From positions 62,001-126,000 of the forward strand of contig NZ_WIXN01000004.1 in assembly GCF_010994035.1 (NCBI RefSeq): a stretch of DNA of 64,000 nucleotides. The letters are read 5' to 3'. The position numbers and the translations under genes are program-made. This DNA is from Virgibacillus aidingensis (GTDB taxonomy: Bacteria > Bacillota > Bacilli > Bacillales > Amphibacillaceae). The notes beneath the pieces are model-generated. The model ran no database searches. It saw only the letters and a list, made by a program, of their open reading frames with translations, and was not told the origin of the DNA. Positions 45,322 through 54,608 of the stretch are shown here, one piece after another; within the stretch, counting starts at the first letter, position 1; each line of letters begins with the position of its first letter.

Positions 45322-46170
45322 TTATTTATTGGCACTTCCCCCTATACCATCGGTTGCCGCTGTCGCAATAATCACACATGCCCACATATGTTTATACGCT
45401 GTCACGATGTCACTGCATGTGAACTTAATGCTTGTCGGTGACATCATTTCCACGGATGGAATGGTTGTAGTCATTTGGGCCTGTTGCGGTCCTTTGAATT
45501 GAATTTCAAATGTGGTTTCCATATCTTTGGTATCCAGGGCTTTAAAGCTGGTAATATTCCTTACTGCTTTTGCTACCCCTTCTTCCACCATTTCATTTAC
45601 GATCTCCGGATGGAGTAATTCAGCAGATAAACGGTCTTTGGCATACTTGGTTATCACACTTTCTGCCCTTGGCAATGTCTCTTTTACTTCTGAGACATAT
45701 AGGTTATCTCCACTAATAAAAATGGCCGGTACTTCAAAGGCTCCCGCCACCATGGCATTCATCTCGGTTTCACCAACAACTTTTCCGTTAATCTTCATTT
45801 CGTTAACACAGACGCCGGCAAGGGTATGAGAAATGACAGCTTTTGATCCGCCTTCCCGACCGTGATGGCCAATAAAAATGATACCATCAAAGGTTTCATC
45901 CAACCCTTCCAGTTGACACATTACTCGGTTGTTTCCGGACACCAGACGGGCACGGGGATCAAGATCCTCAATAATTATATTTGATATATTCCCATGTCCA
46001 TCAGCAACAACTACTTCCTTAGCCCCTGCATTGAAAGCACCACGAATTCCAGCATTGACCTCTTCGGTCATTAACTTTCTAAAACGCTGATACTCCCCTT
46101 CTTTTATCATTTGCCGAATTGTACTTACACCAGCAATTCCTTCCATATCTGCAGAAATAAATAGTTTCAT
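45322..46170 (-). CDS. M55-family D-aminopeptidase (DppA-like)
   Basis: 282 residues, normal for M55. Metal-site motifs: SADMEGIAGV at 6-15, VADGHGNISN near 60, FIGHHGREGG near 99, and HTLAGVCVNEMKING near 115, in which an Asp/Glu-rich loop binds zinc. DppA of B. subtilis is a D-Ala-specific aminopeptidase made during starvation. Here, with a peptide importer, it may trim D-residue peptides from cell-wall turnover. A strong hairpin separates it from the M24 gene. Confidence 0.9.
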   Translation of the reverse strand: MKLFISADMEGIAGVSTIRQMIKEGEYQRFRKLMTEEVNAGIRGAFNAGAKEVVVADGHGNISNIIIEDLDPRARLVSGNNRVMCQLEGLDETFDGIIFIGHHGREGGSKAVISHTLAGVCVNEMKINGKVVGETEMNAMVAGAFEVPAIFISGDNLYVSEVKETLPRAESVITKYAKDRLSAELLHPEIVNEMVEEGVAKAVRNITSFKALDTKDMETTFEIQFKGPQQAQMTTTIPSVEMMSPTSIKFTCSDIVTAYKHMWACVIIATAATDGIGGSANK

Positions 46171-46201
46171 AAATTTTCACCTCATATAATAAGATAAGTG
46201 T

Positions 46202-46242
46202 AAATTCAGGCACTTGATCATGATCATCAAGTGCCTGAATTT
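46202..46242 (-). promoter_or_regulatory. Intra-operon hairpin between M24 and M55 genes
   Basis: A perfect 17-bp inverted repeat, AAATTCAGGCACTTGAT (46202-46218) and ATCAAGTGCCTGAATTT (46226-46242), with a 7-base loop. No T run follows on the minus strand, so it may protect or partly separate the two parts of the transcript. Confidence 0.72.
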
Positions 46243-46255
46243 AAAATTAGATAGA

Positions 46256-47437
46256 TTAATAACAAATGAGCGATTCCAAATCTCTAGGATAGTAGGTCAA
46301 CATTTCAATTCCGTCTTCAGTGACAAGCACGGTATCTGAATGCCTGAACCCTCCCAGTCCTTCTACATAGATTCCCGGTTCCACAGTAACAACCATGCCC
46401 GGCTCAATGGTTGTATGATCGCCTAAGTCGAAAAATGGTGCCTCATGACCCAATAAACCAATGTTATGACCAGTATGGTGTTTCGTAAGTTCTGTTATAT
46501 TATTTTCCTTAAAATAATTTTGCACATCTTTTTCTACATCCGAATACTTTCTTCCCGGTCTGATTGACTGAAACGCCACTTCCTGTGCTTCATACATATA
46601 GTTAAAATATTTCTCCTGCTCCTTTGAAGCTTCCTCTACAAACATCACACGCTCCAGTTCACTTGTATAGCCAAACACGCTGGATGCTGCTGCAGTAACT
46701 AATGTATATCCCATTTGCATGACAATGTTTTGTGTCACTGCATGAGGAAATGCTGATTCAGGCCCAACCTGACCGCGGAAAATCGCGTATGCTGTTTGAC
46801 CATGAGGCTTATAATCCGGTCCTAACGTATCGATCATTGCCTTCGTAGCTTCCATTGAGGCTTTGCTGGTAATCTCAATTTCACTGAATCCCACTTTTGT
46901 ATATTTCTGCATCAAGCGATGTGCCAAATTACCCCATCTGCAGGATTCTTTGATTAATTCAATTTCGTTAGGGCTTTTAATAAATCGCATTTCTTCCACC
47001 ACACCATAGAGAGAAATGAATTTCTTTACATGAATCAACTTGTCTATCGATGCCCCTCTATAGCCCATCGGAGAACCATAACCCAATGAATCATAACCTA
47101 TCACCTTATTTTCAAAGCTATACTTCACCAGCACTTCTTTAAAATATTCCATCGGATGCTTAATTCCCGGATATTCAGGATAGGAATGAACGTAGTCGAT
47201 CACACTGTATTCTTCTGCGTGTTCATGCTCCAATTCCGGAACAAATAAGTGAACTTTATCAGCGGGATCAATCATAATTCCGATCGGTCTCTCTGTAGAA
47301 TGAAAGTGGAACCCAGTTAAATAAAAGATATCAGTTACAGAGAAAAGAACCGCAGCCTCACAACCTTTTTCTTTATATGTGCTTATAAATTTCTGCTGCC
47401 TTTCTTTAAATTCATGCTTAGGAATGGATAATAGCAT
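46256..47437 (-). CDS. M24-fold protein with altered metal ligands (creatinase/ectoine-hydrolase-like)
   Basis: 393 residues from ATG 47437 with AAGGAGG upstream. N-terminal creatinase-type domain (about 1-150) and a pita-bread domain. The five metal ligands of aminopeptidase P are only partly kept: the first Asp region reads LVTAAAS, the second is Glu in YTSELER, His and Glu are kept in GHNIGLLGHEAP and VVTVEPGIY, and the last Glu is replaced in GFRHSDTVLVT. That pattern is typical of creatinase-like and ectoine-hydrolase-like members that need no metal. It overlaps the ATPase gene by 20 bases. Substrate unknown. Confidence 0.8.
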   Translation of the reverse strand: MLLSIPKHEFKERQQKFISTYKEKGCEAAVLFSVTDIFYLTGFHFHSTERPIGIMIDPADKVHLFVPELEHEHAEEYSVIDYVHSYPEYPGIKHPMEYFKEVLVKYSFENKVIGYDSLGYGSPMGYRGASIDKLIHVKKFISLYGVVEEMRFIKSPNEIELIKESCRWGNLAHRLMQKYTKVGFSEIEITSKASMEATKAMIDTLGPDYKPHGQTAYAIFRGQVGPESAFPHAVTQNIVMQMGYTLVTAAASSVFGYTSELERVMFVEEASKEQEKYFNYMYEAQEVAFQSIRPGRKYSDVEKDVQNYFKENNITELTKHHTGHNIGLLGHEAPFFDLGDHTTIEPGMVVTVEPGIYVEGLGGFRHSDTVLVTEDGIEMLTYYPRDLESLICY

Positions 47438-48425
47438 CTTCTTTTTCCTCCTTGTGTTCTGTATATAAATGACAACTTGCAATATGGTCGTTTCCAACTT
47501 GTTTTAATTTTGGTTCAATTGTTTTACATATATCCATTGCAAATGGACATCTTGTATGAAAGGAGCATCCTGATGGAGGATTGGCCGGGTTCGGCACATC
47601 TCCAGTCAACACGATGCGTTCCCTCTCCTCACTTGGATGGGAAACAGGCACGGCTGAAATTAGTGCTTGCGTATAAGGATGCTTTGGATCAGCAAATAAT
47701 TCTTCTGTCGCAGCCGTTTCTACAATCTTTCCGAGATACATTACCGCCACCCGATCTGTCATATGTTCCACCACGCTCAAATCGTGGGAGATAAATAGAT
47801 ATGTCAGCCCAAATTCCTTTTGCAGCCGTAATAATAGATTGATAACCTGTGATTGAACGGATACATCAAGTGCGGATACTGGTTCATCAGCCACAATAAA
47901 GTCCGGGTTTAAAATAACTGCCCGGGCAATCCCTATCCGTTGCCGCTGTCCACCGGAAAATTCACTGGGGTATCTGTTTAAATGTGCTTTGGAAAGACCA
48001 ACAATTTCCAGAATATCCACAATCTTCTGCATCCGTTCCTCTGGAGTAAATTTATTATGCACGCGCAATGGCTCCATGAGGATTTGCTTGATAGTCATCT
48101 TAGGATTAAGTGAAGCATACGGATCCTGAAAAACCATTTGCAGTTCACTTCTTAACGAACGCACCTTATCGTAAGGCAATGATAAAATGTTTTCTCCTTT
48201 ATATTTCACTTCACCCGCTGTTGCGTCCGTTAAACGCAGCAGCGTTTTTCCCGTAGTAGATTTTCCGCAACCAGACTCGCCTACTAAAGCAAATGTCTCC
48301 CCTGTCCTGATGGAAAAACTGATGTCATCCACTGCTTTTACGATCAGCTTGGACTTAAAAAGACCCCGGGATATCTCATAGTATTTTTTTAAATTTTTAA
48401 TTTCAACCAGATTGTTATCCTCCAT
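47418..48425 (-). CDS. Oligopeptide/dipeptide ABC ATPase, OppF/DppF type
   Basis: 335 residues from ATG 48425 with GGGAGGT upstream. Walker A GESGCGKSTTG, Q-loop FQDPYASLNP, signature SGGQRQRIGIARA, Walker B FIVADEPVSALD, and the C-terminal oligopeptide-ATPase extension with CSFHTRCPFAMDIC cysteines. Pairs with the OppD-type protein 5 bases upstream. It overlaps the M24 gene by 20 bases. Confidence 0.93.
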   Translation of the reverse strand: MEDNNLVEIKNLKKYYEISRGLFKSKLIVKAVDDISFSIRTGETFALVGESGCGKSTTGKTLLRLTDATAGEVKYKGENILSLPYDKVRSLRSELQMVFQDPYASLNPKMTIKQILMEPLRVHNKFTPEERMQKIVDILEIVGLSKAHLNRYPSEFSGGQRQRIGIARAVILNPDFIVADEPVSALDVSVQSQVINLLLRLQKEFGLTYLFISHDLSVVEHMTDRVAVMYLGKIVETAATEELFADPKHPYTQALISAVPVSHPSEERERIVLTGDVPNPANPPSGCSFHTRCPFAMDICKTIEPKLKQVGNDHIASCHLYTEHKEEKEDAIIHS

Positions 48426-48430
48426 GGCAA

Positions 48431-49408
48431 TTACCTCCCTTCTGGCTGCTGCAGCCAGCATTTGCTTAAGTGATCCCCTTCTGAAAAAGCCGGCGGTGTT
48501 TTTGCATAACATTTATCAAATGCGAAAGGGCAGCGATTGGCAAAGGCGCAGCCTTCCCCTATTTCATTAGGACGGGGCACTTGGCCTTTAATGGAATAAA
48601 GCTTGCTTTTCCTGTCATTATTTGTTGGCAATGAAGCAAGCAGACCTTTCGTATAAGGATGAAGCGGGTTATCGAAAAGTTCATTTATTTCGGCTACCTC
48701 GACAATTTCCCCAGCATACATGACAACCACCCGATCACACATTTCCGCAACGACACCTAAATCATGAGTGATAAAAAGCATGCTCATGTCTTTATCCTGC
48801 TTGACCTGTTTCATCAGTTTTAGTATTTGGGCTTGTATCGTTACATCCAATGCAGTGGTTGGCTCGTCACAAATGAGCAATTTAGGCTCACATAAGAGGG
48901 CCAAGGAAATCATCACTCGCTGCCTCATCCCACCGGACAGTTGATGCGGGTATTCATCAATAATCTGTTCCGCTCTTGGGATTCCAACCTGTTTTAAAAC
49001 ATCAACAATTGCCTTCTCCCTTTGTTTCTTAGACATTTTTTTATGCCGTTTTAATGGCTCGCTTAATTGCTCACCAATTGTAAAAACAGGGTTAAGAGAA
49101 GTCATGGGTTCCTGAAAGATCATCGATATATCATTTCCGCGCAGTTTTCTGTACTGCCGGTCACTATAGTGGGTAATTTCTTCATCTTCAAAATGAATAC
49201 TGCCGGAAACTATTTTACTTGTTTTCTCTGGGAGAAGGCCCAATACTGTTAAGGACGTAACACTTTTTCCACTTCCGGATTCCCCTACAACACCCAATGT
49301 TTCGCCTTTTTTCAAAAAGAAATCAACACCACGTATTGGTTGGACGGTTCCTTCTCCTGTTTTAAACTCAATTCCTAGATTTTTGATTTCAAGAAGTACA
49401 TCAGTCAT
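48431..49408 (-). CDS. Oligopeptide/dipeptide ABC ATPase, OppD/DppD type
   Basis: 325 residues from ATG 49408 with AGGAGAG upstream. Walker A GESGSGKSVTS, FQEPMTSLNP, SGGMRQRVMISLAL, Walker B LLICDEPTTALD, and the C-terminal extension with CAFANRCPFAFDKC, which can hold an iron-sulfur or zinc site in this family. Forms the heterodimeric motor with the OppF-type protein. Confidence 0.93.
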   Translation of the reverse strand: MTDVLLEIKNLGIEFKTGEGTVQPIRGVDFFLKKGETLGVVGESGSGKSVTSLTVLGLLPEKTSKIVSGSIHFEDEEITHYSDRQYRKLRGNDISMIFQEPMTSLNPVFTIGEQLSEPLKRHKKMSKKQREKAIVDVLKQVGIPRAEQIIDEYPHQLSGGMRQRVMISLALLCEPKLLICDEPTTALDVTIQAQILKLMKQVKQDKDMSMLFITHDLGVVAEMCDRVVVMYAGEIVEVAEINELFDNPLHPYTKGLLASLPTNNDRKSKLYSIKGQVPRPNEIGEGCAFANRCPFAFDKCYAKTPPAFSEGDHLSKCWLQQPEGR

Positions 49409-49421
49409 GTTATCTCTCCTA

Positions 49422-50309
49422 TCATTCCCCTTTAAGATCAGGGTCAAGTGTATCCCGTAACCAGTCCCCGAAAAAATTCACGCCAAGCGCTGTGATGATA
49501 ATAGCTATACCAGGGAAGGTAATCAGCCACCATGAACTGAAAATATAATCTTTCCCCTCATTAAGCATGTTTCCCCAAGCCGGTTCCGGAGGCTGCACGC
49601 CAAAACCAAGGAAACTTACTGATGCCTCCGCAATGATATACGTGCCAATTTGCAATGAAGCCAAAATGATAATCGGTGTAAATATATTTGGCAAAATGTG
49701 CCGCACTAAAATCTCGAATTTCGAGACACCTGTAGCAATCGCTGCAGTAATAAATTCTTTTTCCCGTAAAGCCAATACCTCACTGCGGATCACTCTTGCA
49801 AAAATTACCCAGCCTGCAACGGCCAAGGAAATAATAATATTTGTAAGCCCGGTTCCGATGATAGCGTTAATGACAAGTACCAATAGAATAAAAGGAAAAC
49901 TAAGCGTCACATCAACAATTCTCATCAGCACTACGTCAACCCAGCCTCTAAAGTAGCCCGCAATGACGCCGACAATTGTTCCTATTAAGCCAGCCAGTAC
50001 TGCCGTTGCAACTCCAATTATGACGGAAACCCTGGCACCAACAATAATCCTCGATAATATATCCCTGCCCAGCTGGTCTGTCCCCAAAATATGTCCATCT
50101 GTCATCGGCGGCAGCAAACCTTTTGATAAGGGGGCATCCATCGGGTCATACGGTGCAATCCATTCCCCGAATATACTGAGAAACAGTAATAAAACAATGA
50201 TGCCGAATCCAAGCATCCCCGTCCAGCTTCGTGATAACTTTCGGAAGAAGTTTTTTACCTTCGAAGTTTTTTTATTTATCTGATCGTCCATTACCTCAGT
50301 TGCATTCAT
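49422..50309 (-). CDS. Peptide ABC permease, DppC/OppC type
   Basis: 295 residues with an N-terminal cytoplasmic segment and about six helices. The ATPase-contact loop reads TAAIATGVSKFEILVRHILP near 205-224. Follows the DppB-type gene by 13 bases. Confidence 0.92.
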   Translation of the reverse strand: MNATEVMDDQINKKTSKVKNFFRKLSRSWTGMLGFGIIVLLLFLSIFGEWIAPYDPMDAPLSKGLLPPMTDGHILGTDQLGRDILSRIIVGARVSVIIGVATAVLAGLIGTIVGVIAGYFRGWVDVVLMRIVDVTLSFPFILLVLVINAIIGTGLTNIIISLAVAGWVIFARVIRSEVLALREKEFITAAIATGVSKFEILVRHILPNIFTPIIILASLQIGTYIIAEASVSFLGFGVQPPEPAWGNMLNEGKDYIFSSWWLITFPGIAIIITALGVNFFGDWLRDTLDPDLKGE

Positions 50310-50322
50310 ATCGCGACTTCAC

Positions 50323-51240
50323 CTACTTCACTCTAATTTGAGGATTTACATATGCATATAAAACATCCGCGATAAAGTTAATTACCGCATAGATAATGGC
50401 TATAATAAACACGCCTGCCAGTACAATCGGAAAATCCCTGTTTAATAAAGACTGGTGCAAAAGCCTGCCTACACCCGGCCAGGAGAAAACAACTTCCGTG
50501 ACAACCGCTCCACCCAATAACACGCCAAGATCAAGTGCTACCAGCGTAATAATGGGAATGAGTGAATTTTTCAGGGCATATTTCATGATTAAACTGGAGG
50601 TGGTCGCTCCTGCTGCTTTGGATGTACGGATGTAATCCTGATTAAGCACATCAAGCATGGCTGACCTTGTAAACCTTACAAACCTTGATATACTGTACAA
50701 TGCTAAAGTGATTACAGGCAAAATCATGTGACTGATGGAACCACCACCGCTTGATGGCAGGATCTGAAGCTGTGCTGCAAATATAAAAATCAGGATCAGC
50801 CCAAACCAGAAGTTGGGGATGGCCTGTCCCACAACAGACAGACCAACGCCGACTCTGTCAAATAGCGTATTTCGCTTATACGCCGAAAGAACACCTAAAG
50901 GAATTGCAATTAACATTGAAACAATTAATGCTGCAAATGCTAACTGAAATGTTGCAGGCATCCTTTGCATTACAAGGCCAAGCGCATCCTCCCCGCTTCT
51001 TAAAGACTGGCCAAAATCACCCTGTACTGCATTGATCATGAATTCACCATATTGCACATATAACGGCCGATTAAATCCAAGTTGCTCGCGGTATTCTTCA
51101 ATTTGTTCCCTTGGTGCATCAGGTGGCAGAAAAAGTGTCGTCGGATCGCCAGAAAGACGAATTAAAAAGAATACAACTGTAAGGGCCAAGAATACGACGA
51201 TAATAACTTGTAACAATCTCTTTACTATAAAATCCAGCAT
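50323..51240 (-). CDS. Peptide ABC permease, DppB/OppB type
   Basis: 305 residues, six helices, ATPase-contact loop RTSKAAGATTSSLIMKYALK near 198-217 and the GGAVVTEVVFSWPGVGRL signature near 240-257. RBS AAGGGAGGG precedes ATG. It lies 72 bases after the binding protein gene. Confidence 0.93.
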   Translation of the reverse strand: MLDFIVKRLLQVIIVVFLALTVVFFLIRLSGDPTTLFLPPDAPREQIEEYREQLGFNRPLYVQYGEFMINAVQGDFGQSLRSGEDALGLVMQRMPATFQLAFAALIVSMLIAIPLGVLSAYKRNTLFDRVGVGLSVVGQAIPNFWFGLILIFIFAAQLQILPSSGGGSISHMILPVITLALYSISRFVRFTRSAMLDVLNQDYIRTSKAAGATTSSLIMKYALKNSLIPIITLVALDLGVLLGGAVVTEVVFSWPGVGRLLHQSLLNRDFPIVLAGVFIIAIIYAVINFIADVLYAYVNPQIRVK

Positions 51241-51312
51241 GCGATCCCTCCCTTATATCTCTTCTTAATTTAATGGGTAAAAATAAAACACTTACTTTAA
51301 GTAAAATTAGTT

Positions 51313-52857
51313 TTATTCCCAGGTCATTTCAAACACATTTATCTTTTCATCCACACGTGGTGTGAAATCCAGAGATTCATCAATGGCATAAAGGTCGGCC
51401 TGCTGCCATAACGGTACCCATGCTGCTTTTTCTACTAGTTCGTGCTGCAATTCTGCATAGCCATCAAATCGCGCTTCTTCATCAAACAGTGCATTGGTCT
51501 CAAAAATCTTTTCTTCCAATTCTTCATCATAGAAACTGCTGTATGGTGCCTCTTGCGTAAACAGGTTTTCAATGGTGGATTGAGGTTCAAATGCCGGTCC
51601 CCATCCTAAGATAAACATATCTCCTGTTTCTCTATTCTGAACCTTTTCCAAGTGATTGCCCCATTCATTCACTTGCACCTCTACCTCAATCCCAATATTT
51701 TGCAATTGAGAAGCAATTGCCTGGGCAATATGCGAATCCATCGGATAACGTCCACTTGGCGTATCAAGAGTTAATGTTAAATCTTCAGGACTATAACCTG
51801 CTTCTTCAATTAATTCAATAGCTAAATCAGGATCGTAAGGATAATCTTCTGTCTCCACGTAATTGGAGTTAAGCTGGGAAAGCGGCCCGGTAATTCTTGT
51901 GCCATAACCGTTTAATACAGCTTCTAAAAGTTCGTCTGCATCAATGGCGTGATTAATCGCTTTTCTTACCTTTTCATCTTGTAATGGTCCGTCAACTAAG
52001 TTGGAAAGTGCTAAATAATTAATTCTGGAAGAAGGAACTTCTCCTACTTGATCTGTCCCTATTTCTTCTACAGAGTCCACCGGGATATTTTTGAACAAAT
52101 GAATTTCACCACTCATGAAAGCTGACATCCTTGCACTGAACTCTGGGATGATTCTGAATTCTGCCTGTTTAATAGAAGGCTCTCCCCGCCAGTAATTATC
52201 AAATGCCTCCAGTTTTAAATGGTTATCCCTGGACCACTCCACAAACTTATAAGCACCGGTTCCTACCGGTTCATTGGAAGCCTGATCTACACCAACTTCT
52301 TCCACATAGCCTGGCTCCATAATAAGCAGATCTTCCGTAATACGTTCTATCATGCTTGGGAAAGGACGTGAGGTATGTATTTCCACTTCATAGTCGGAAA
52401 CTACCACTACTTCTTCAACATCAGTCCATCTTGAACGATAATAGGATCCATTGCTTTCATCCAGAATATAATCAATGCTGTATTTCACGGATTCCGCGTT
52501 AAATTCTGCACCATTATGAAATTCTACACCTTCTTTAAGCTTAAAGTACCAGGTTGTTTCATCAATGTTTTCCCATTCCTCCGCCAGCACAGGTCTGAAT
52601 TCACCAGTCTGTCCGTCCCGGTCAATAAGCGGGTCATAAATGTTGCGGATTAACGTATCGGTTGTATAGTTTACATCATGGTTGGCCATCATGGTGGCGG
52701 CATCACCTTCAAATCCAATTACAATAGAGTCCTGTTGCCCACCATTTTCAGATGATTCCGTGCCTCCATCCTGGCTGTCTACATTTGTTCCATCTGTACA
52801 TGCTGCCAAAAATAAAAAAGATAACAAGAAAACTGCTGCTATGTTCTTTTTAAACAA
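51313..52857 (-). CDS. Peptide ABC transporter binding lipoprotein (family 5)
   Basis: 514 residues, TTG start at 52857 with AAGGAG about 10 bases upstream. Lipobox FLAAC, then a family 5 two-lobe domain (YTTDTLIRNIYDPL, FHNGAEFNAESVKY, WGNHLEKVQ). First gene of the importer, directly after the MarR regulator gene on the same strand. Confidence 0.92.
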   Translation of the reverse strand: MFKKNIAAVFLLSFLFLAACTDGTNVDSQDGGTESSENGGQQDSIVIGFEGDAATMMANHDVNYTTDTLIRNIYDPLIDRDGQTGEFRPVLAEEWENIDETTWYFKLKEGVEFHNGAEFNAESVKYSIDYILDESNGSYYRSRWTDVEEVVVVSDYEVEIHTSRPFPSMIERITEDLLIMEPGYVEEVGVDQASNEPVGTGAYKFVEWSRDNHLKLEAFDNYWRGEPSIKQAEFRIIPEFSARMSAFMSGEIHLFKNIPVDSVEEIGTDQVGEVPSSRINYLALSNLVDGPLQDEKVRKAINHAIDADELLEAVLNGYGTRITGPLSQLNSNYVETEDYPYDPDLAIELIEEAGYSPEDLTLTLDTPSGRYPMDSHIAQAIASQLQNIGIEVEVQVNEWGNHLEKVQNRETGDMFILGWGPAFEPQSTIENLFTQEAPYSSFYDEELEEKIFETNALFDEEARFDGYAELQHELVEKAAWVPLWQQADLYAIDESLDFTPRVDEKINVFEMTWE

Positions 52858-52871
52858 GATTGGTCATCTCC

Positions 52872-53348
52872 TTATGAATGATTTTTTGATAATATTTCCT
52901 CTATTTTTTCCATGGATTGAATGAGCGTCTCCATCTCTGTATTGTCAATGTCCTCAATCATCCTCCTTACATTCTCACTTGCTCTATCCGCTAATATTTT
53001 CAACTCCTTTTTGCCACGCTCTGTGATATGCAAGTATTTAATTCTCCTATCAAAGTCTGCTGATACTCTTTCAATCACCTTTTCCTTAATAAGCTTGTTA
53101 ATTATTCTGCTCACATACCCTTTATCAAATGAAAAATATTCTGACAAATGAGTCGCAGTACATTTGTCCATTTGATCAATTTCAAACATGATCATTGCTT
53201 CTGACATCGAGTAAGGACTTCCATCAGTATATTGAGTATATATACCTATCATGTTTGTATAGAATCGGTTGAACTTCTTAATTTTTTCCACATGATTAGA
53301 AGACCCAGTTCCTGCCATTTTTAAGTTAGATACGATCGACTCGTCCAT
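52872..53348 (-). CDS. MarR-family transcriptional regulator
   Basis: 158 residues. Winged helix at about 60-120: CTATHLSEYFSFDKGYVSRI as recognition part, and DFDRRIKYLHITERG as the wing. It lies 14 bases upstream of the peptide-binding protein gene, on the same strand, with a palindrome and SigA promoter in front, so it probably regulates itself and the whole peptide operon. Effector unknown. Confidence 0.9.
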   Translation of the reverse strand: MDESIVSNLKMAGTGSSNHVEKIKKFNRFYTNMIGIYTQYTDGSPYSMSEAMIMFEIDQMDKCTATHLSEYFSFDKGYVSRIINKLIKEKVIERVSADFDRRIKYLHITERGKKELKILADRASENVRRMIEDIDNTEMETLIQSMEKIEEILSKNHS

Positions 53349-53389
53349 CCACTTCCATCCTTTTCAAATAAATAAAATAGTTGCCTTAA

Positions 53390-53401
53390 ACAACTTGTTG
53401 T
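53390..53401 (-). promoter_or_regulatory. Candidate MarR operator
   Basis: A perfect 12-bp palindrome, ACAACTTGTTGT, lies immediately downstream of the -10 of the predicted marR promoter; a related half-site (CAACAAGTT) lies over the -35. Position fits autorepression. Confidence 0.6.
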
Positions 53402-53403
53402 AA

Positions 53404-53432
53404 ATCTTATAATAATTAGTTGCATCTGTCAA
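53404..53432 (-). promoter_or_regulatory. SigA promoter of the marR-peptide operon
   Basis: On the minus strand TTGACA (plus 53427-53432), 17 bases, then TAAGAT (plus 53404-53409), matching the housekeeping consensus well, about 55 bases upstream of the marR start. Confidence 0.75.
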
Positions 53433-53672
53433 CAAGTTTTTAGAAATTTTTTAGTAATGGTTTCTTTTAGATGCTTTAGACACTAAATTATCCGACTTTT
53501 ATTAACAGTAATATTTATTTTACTTCTAATTTTATAGTATCTCTGTCTAAGTGGACGGGAACCTGCCTCTTACGTGATCCCTTCACTTTAATTACTTTCA
53601 AGCTATCCTGTAGCTCATTTCATCAGGCAATAAAGAACTTGGATCATAAGCATTTACACTGGCAAATAAAAC
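53433..53672. other. Intergenic, no gene seen
   Basis: AT-rich spacer between the marR promoter and the SDR terminator. Nothing further recognised. Confidence 0.5.
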
Positions 53673-53710
53673 CAAAAAACCCTGCCAACTTTTAGTAGAG
53701 ACAGGATTTT
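53673..53710 (-). terminator. Terminator of the SDR gene
   Basis: On the minus strand AAAATCCTGTC pairs with GGCAGGGTTT (plus 53700-53710 and 53676-53685), leading into TTTTTTGG. It lies about 150 bases past the SDR stop. Confidence 0.65.
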
Positions 53711-53855
53711 AGAATTCAATTTGCAATTTTACTTGTTTTTTTACAAAATCGACAGAGAAATACTCACGGCAATATGACTTGATTCCATAATAGATGATCT
53801 GTTGTGCTCCAATTCGCCAGAGTAGTTTCTTCGACCCAAATAATAGATAATATTA

Positions 53856-54608
53856 TTACCGCATATGCAACCATCCACCGTCAACCGGGAAAGATTGACC
53901 ACTTATAAAATGTGCCCCTTCACTAGCCAGAAAGACCAATAATGGAACAAGATCCTCTTTTGGCTCACCTAATTTTCCGCCTATCGGAATTTGGGCAGCC
54001 ATCACTTCGTCATGTGCTTTTAATTCTTCTTCACTTAAACGTTCTCTGAATTCATCATACATTTTCGTCCACATGGCGGGAGCAATGGCGTTGACAGTAA
54101 TATCATATTTGGCCCATTCCTGTGCAACCGCCCTTGTCCAAGTATGTACGGCAGCCTTACTTGCAGAATACGCAGCCTGTTCGGGTACGCCAACAACTCC
54201 TGAGCGGGAACCAAAATTGATGATCGCTCCTCCATGATCTTTTAAATAACGAAAGGCTGCAGAATTGGTATTTCTCGTTCCTTTTGCGTTGACATTAAAT
54301 ACTAAATCCCAATCAGAATCAGGAATATCTTCGGAAGGGCCGCCGACCTCTACCCCGGCTACATTGACTAAAACATCCAAACCGCTCAACTCCTTCACTG
54401 ATGCATCAAAAGCCCTGCTAACAGAATCCATATTAGCTACATCTACTTTGTGACGGTAAATCCCATTGCTGGTTTCCCCAGCATCACTAAATTGTAAATC
54501 CAGCGCAGCAACCTTTGCACCTTCTGCAACATAACCTTCTGCAATAGCAGCGCCAATTCCCTGCGCGCCACCAGTAACAATTATTTTTCTATTACTGAGT
54601 TGACCCAT
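53856..54608 (-). CDS. Short-chain dehydrogenase/reductase
   Basis: 250 residues from ATG 54608 with GGAGG upstream; the frame is open to 54668 without a site. Cofactor motif GGAQGIGAA near 14-22, NVAG near 89, catalytic Ser in INFGSRSG and YSASK near 152-156. Ends with a glucose-dehydrogenase-like SGQSFPVDGGW. Stands alone between the peptide operon and the PfkB/ARH pair. Substrate not inferable. Confidence 0.88.
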   Translation of the reverse strand: MGQLSNRKIIVTGGAQGIGAAIAEGYVAEGAKVAALDLQFSDAGETSNGIYRHKVDVANMDSVSRAFDASVKELSGLDVLVNVAGVEVGGPSEDIPDSDWDLVFNVNAKGTRNTNSAAFRYLKDHGGAIINFGSRSGVVGVPEQAAYSASKAAVHTWTRAVAQEWAKYDITVNAIAPAMWTKMYDEFRERLSEEELKAHDEVMAAQIPIGGKLGEPKEDLVPLLVFLASEGAHFISGQSFPVDGGWLHMR

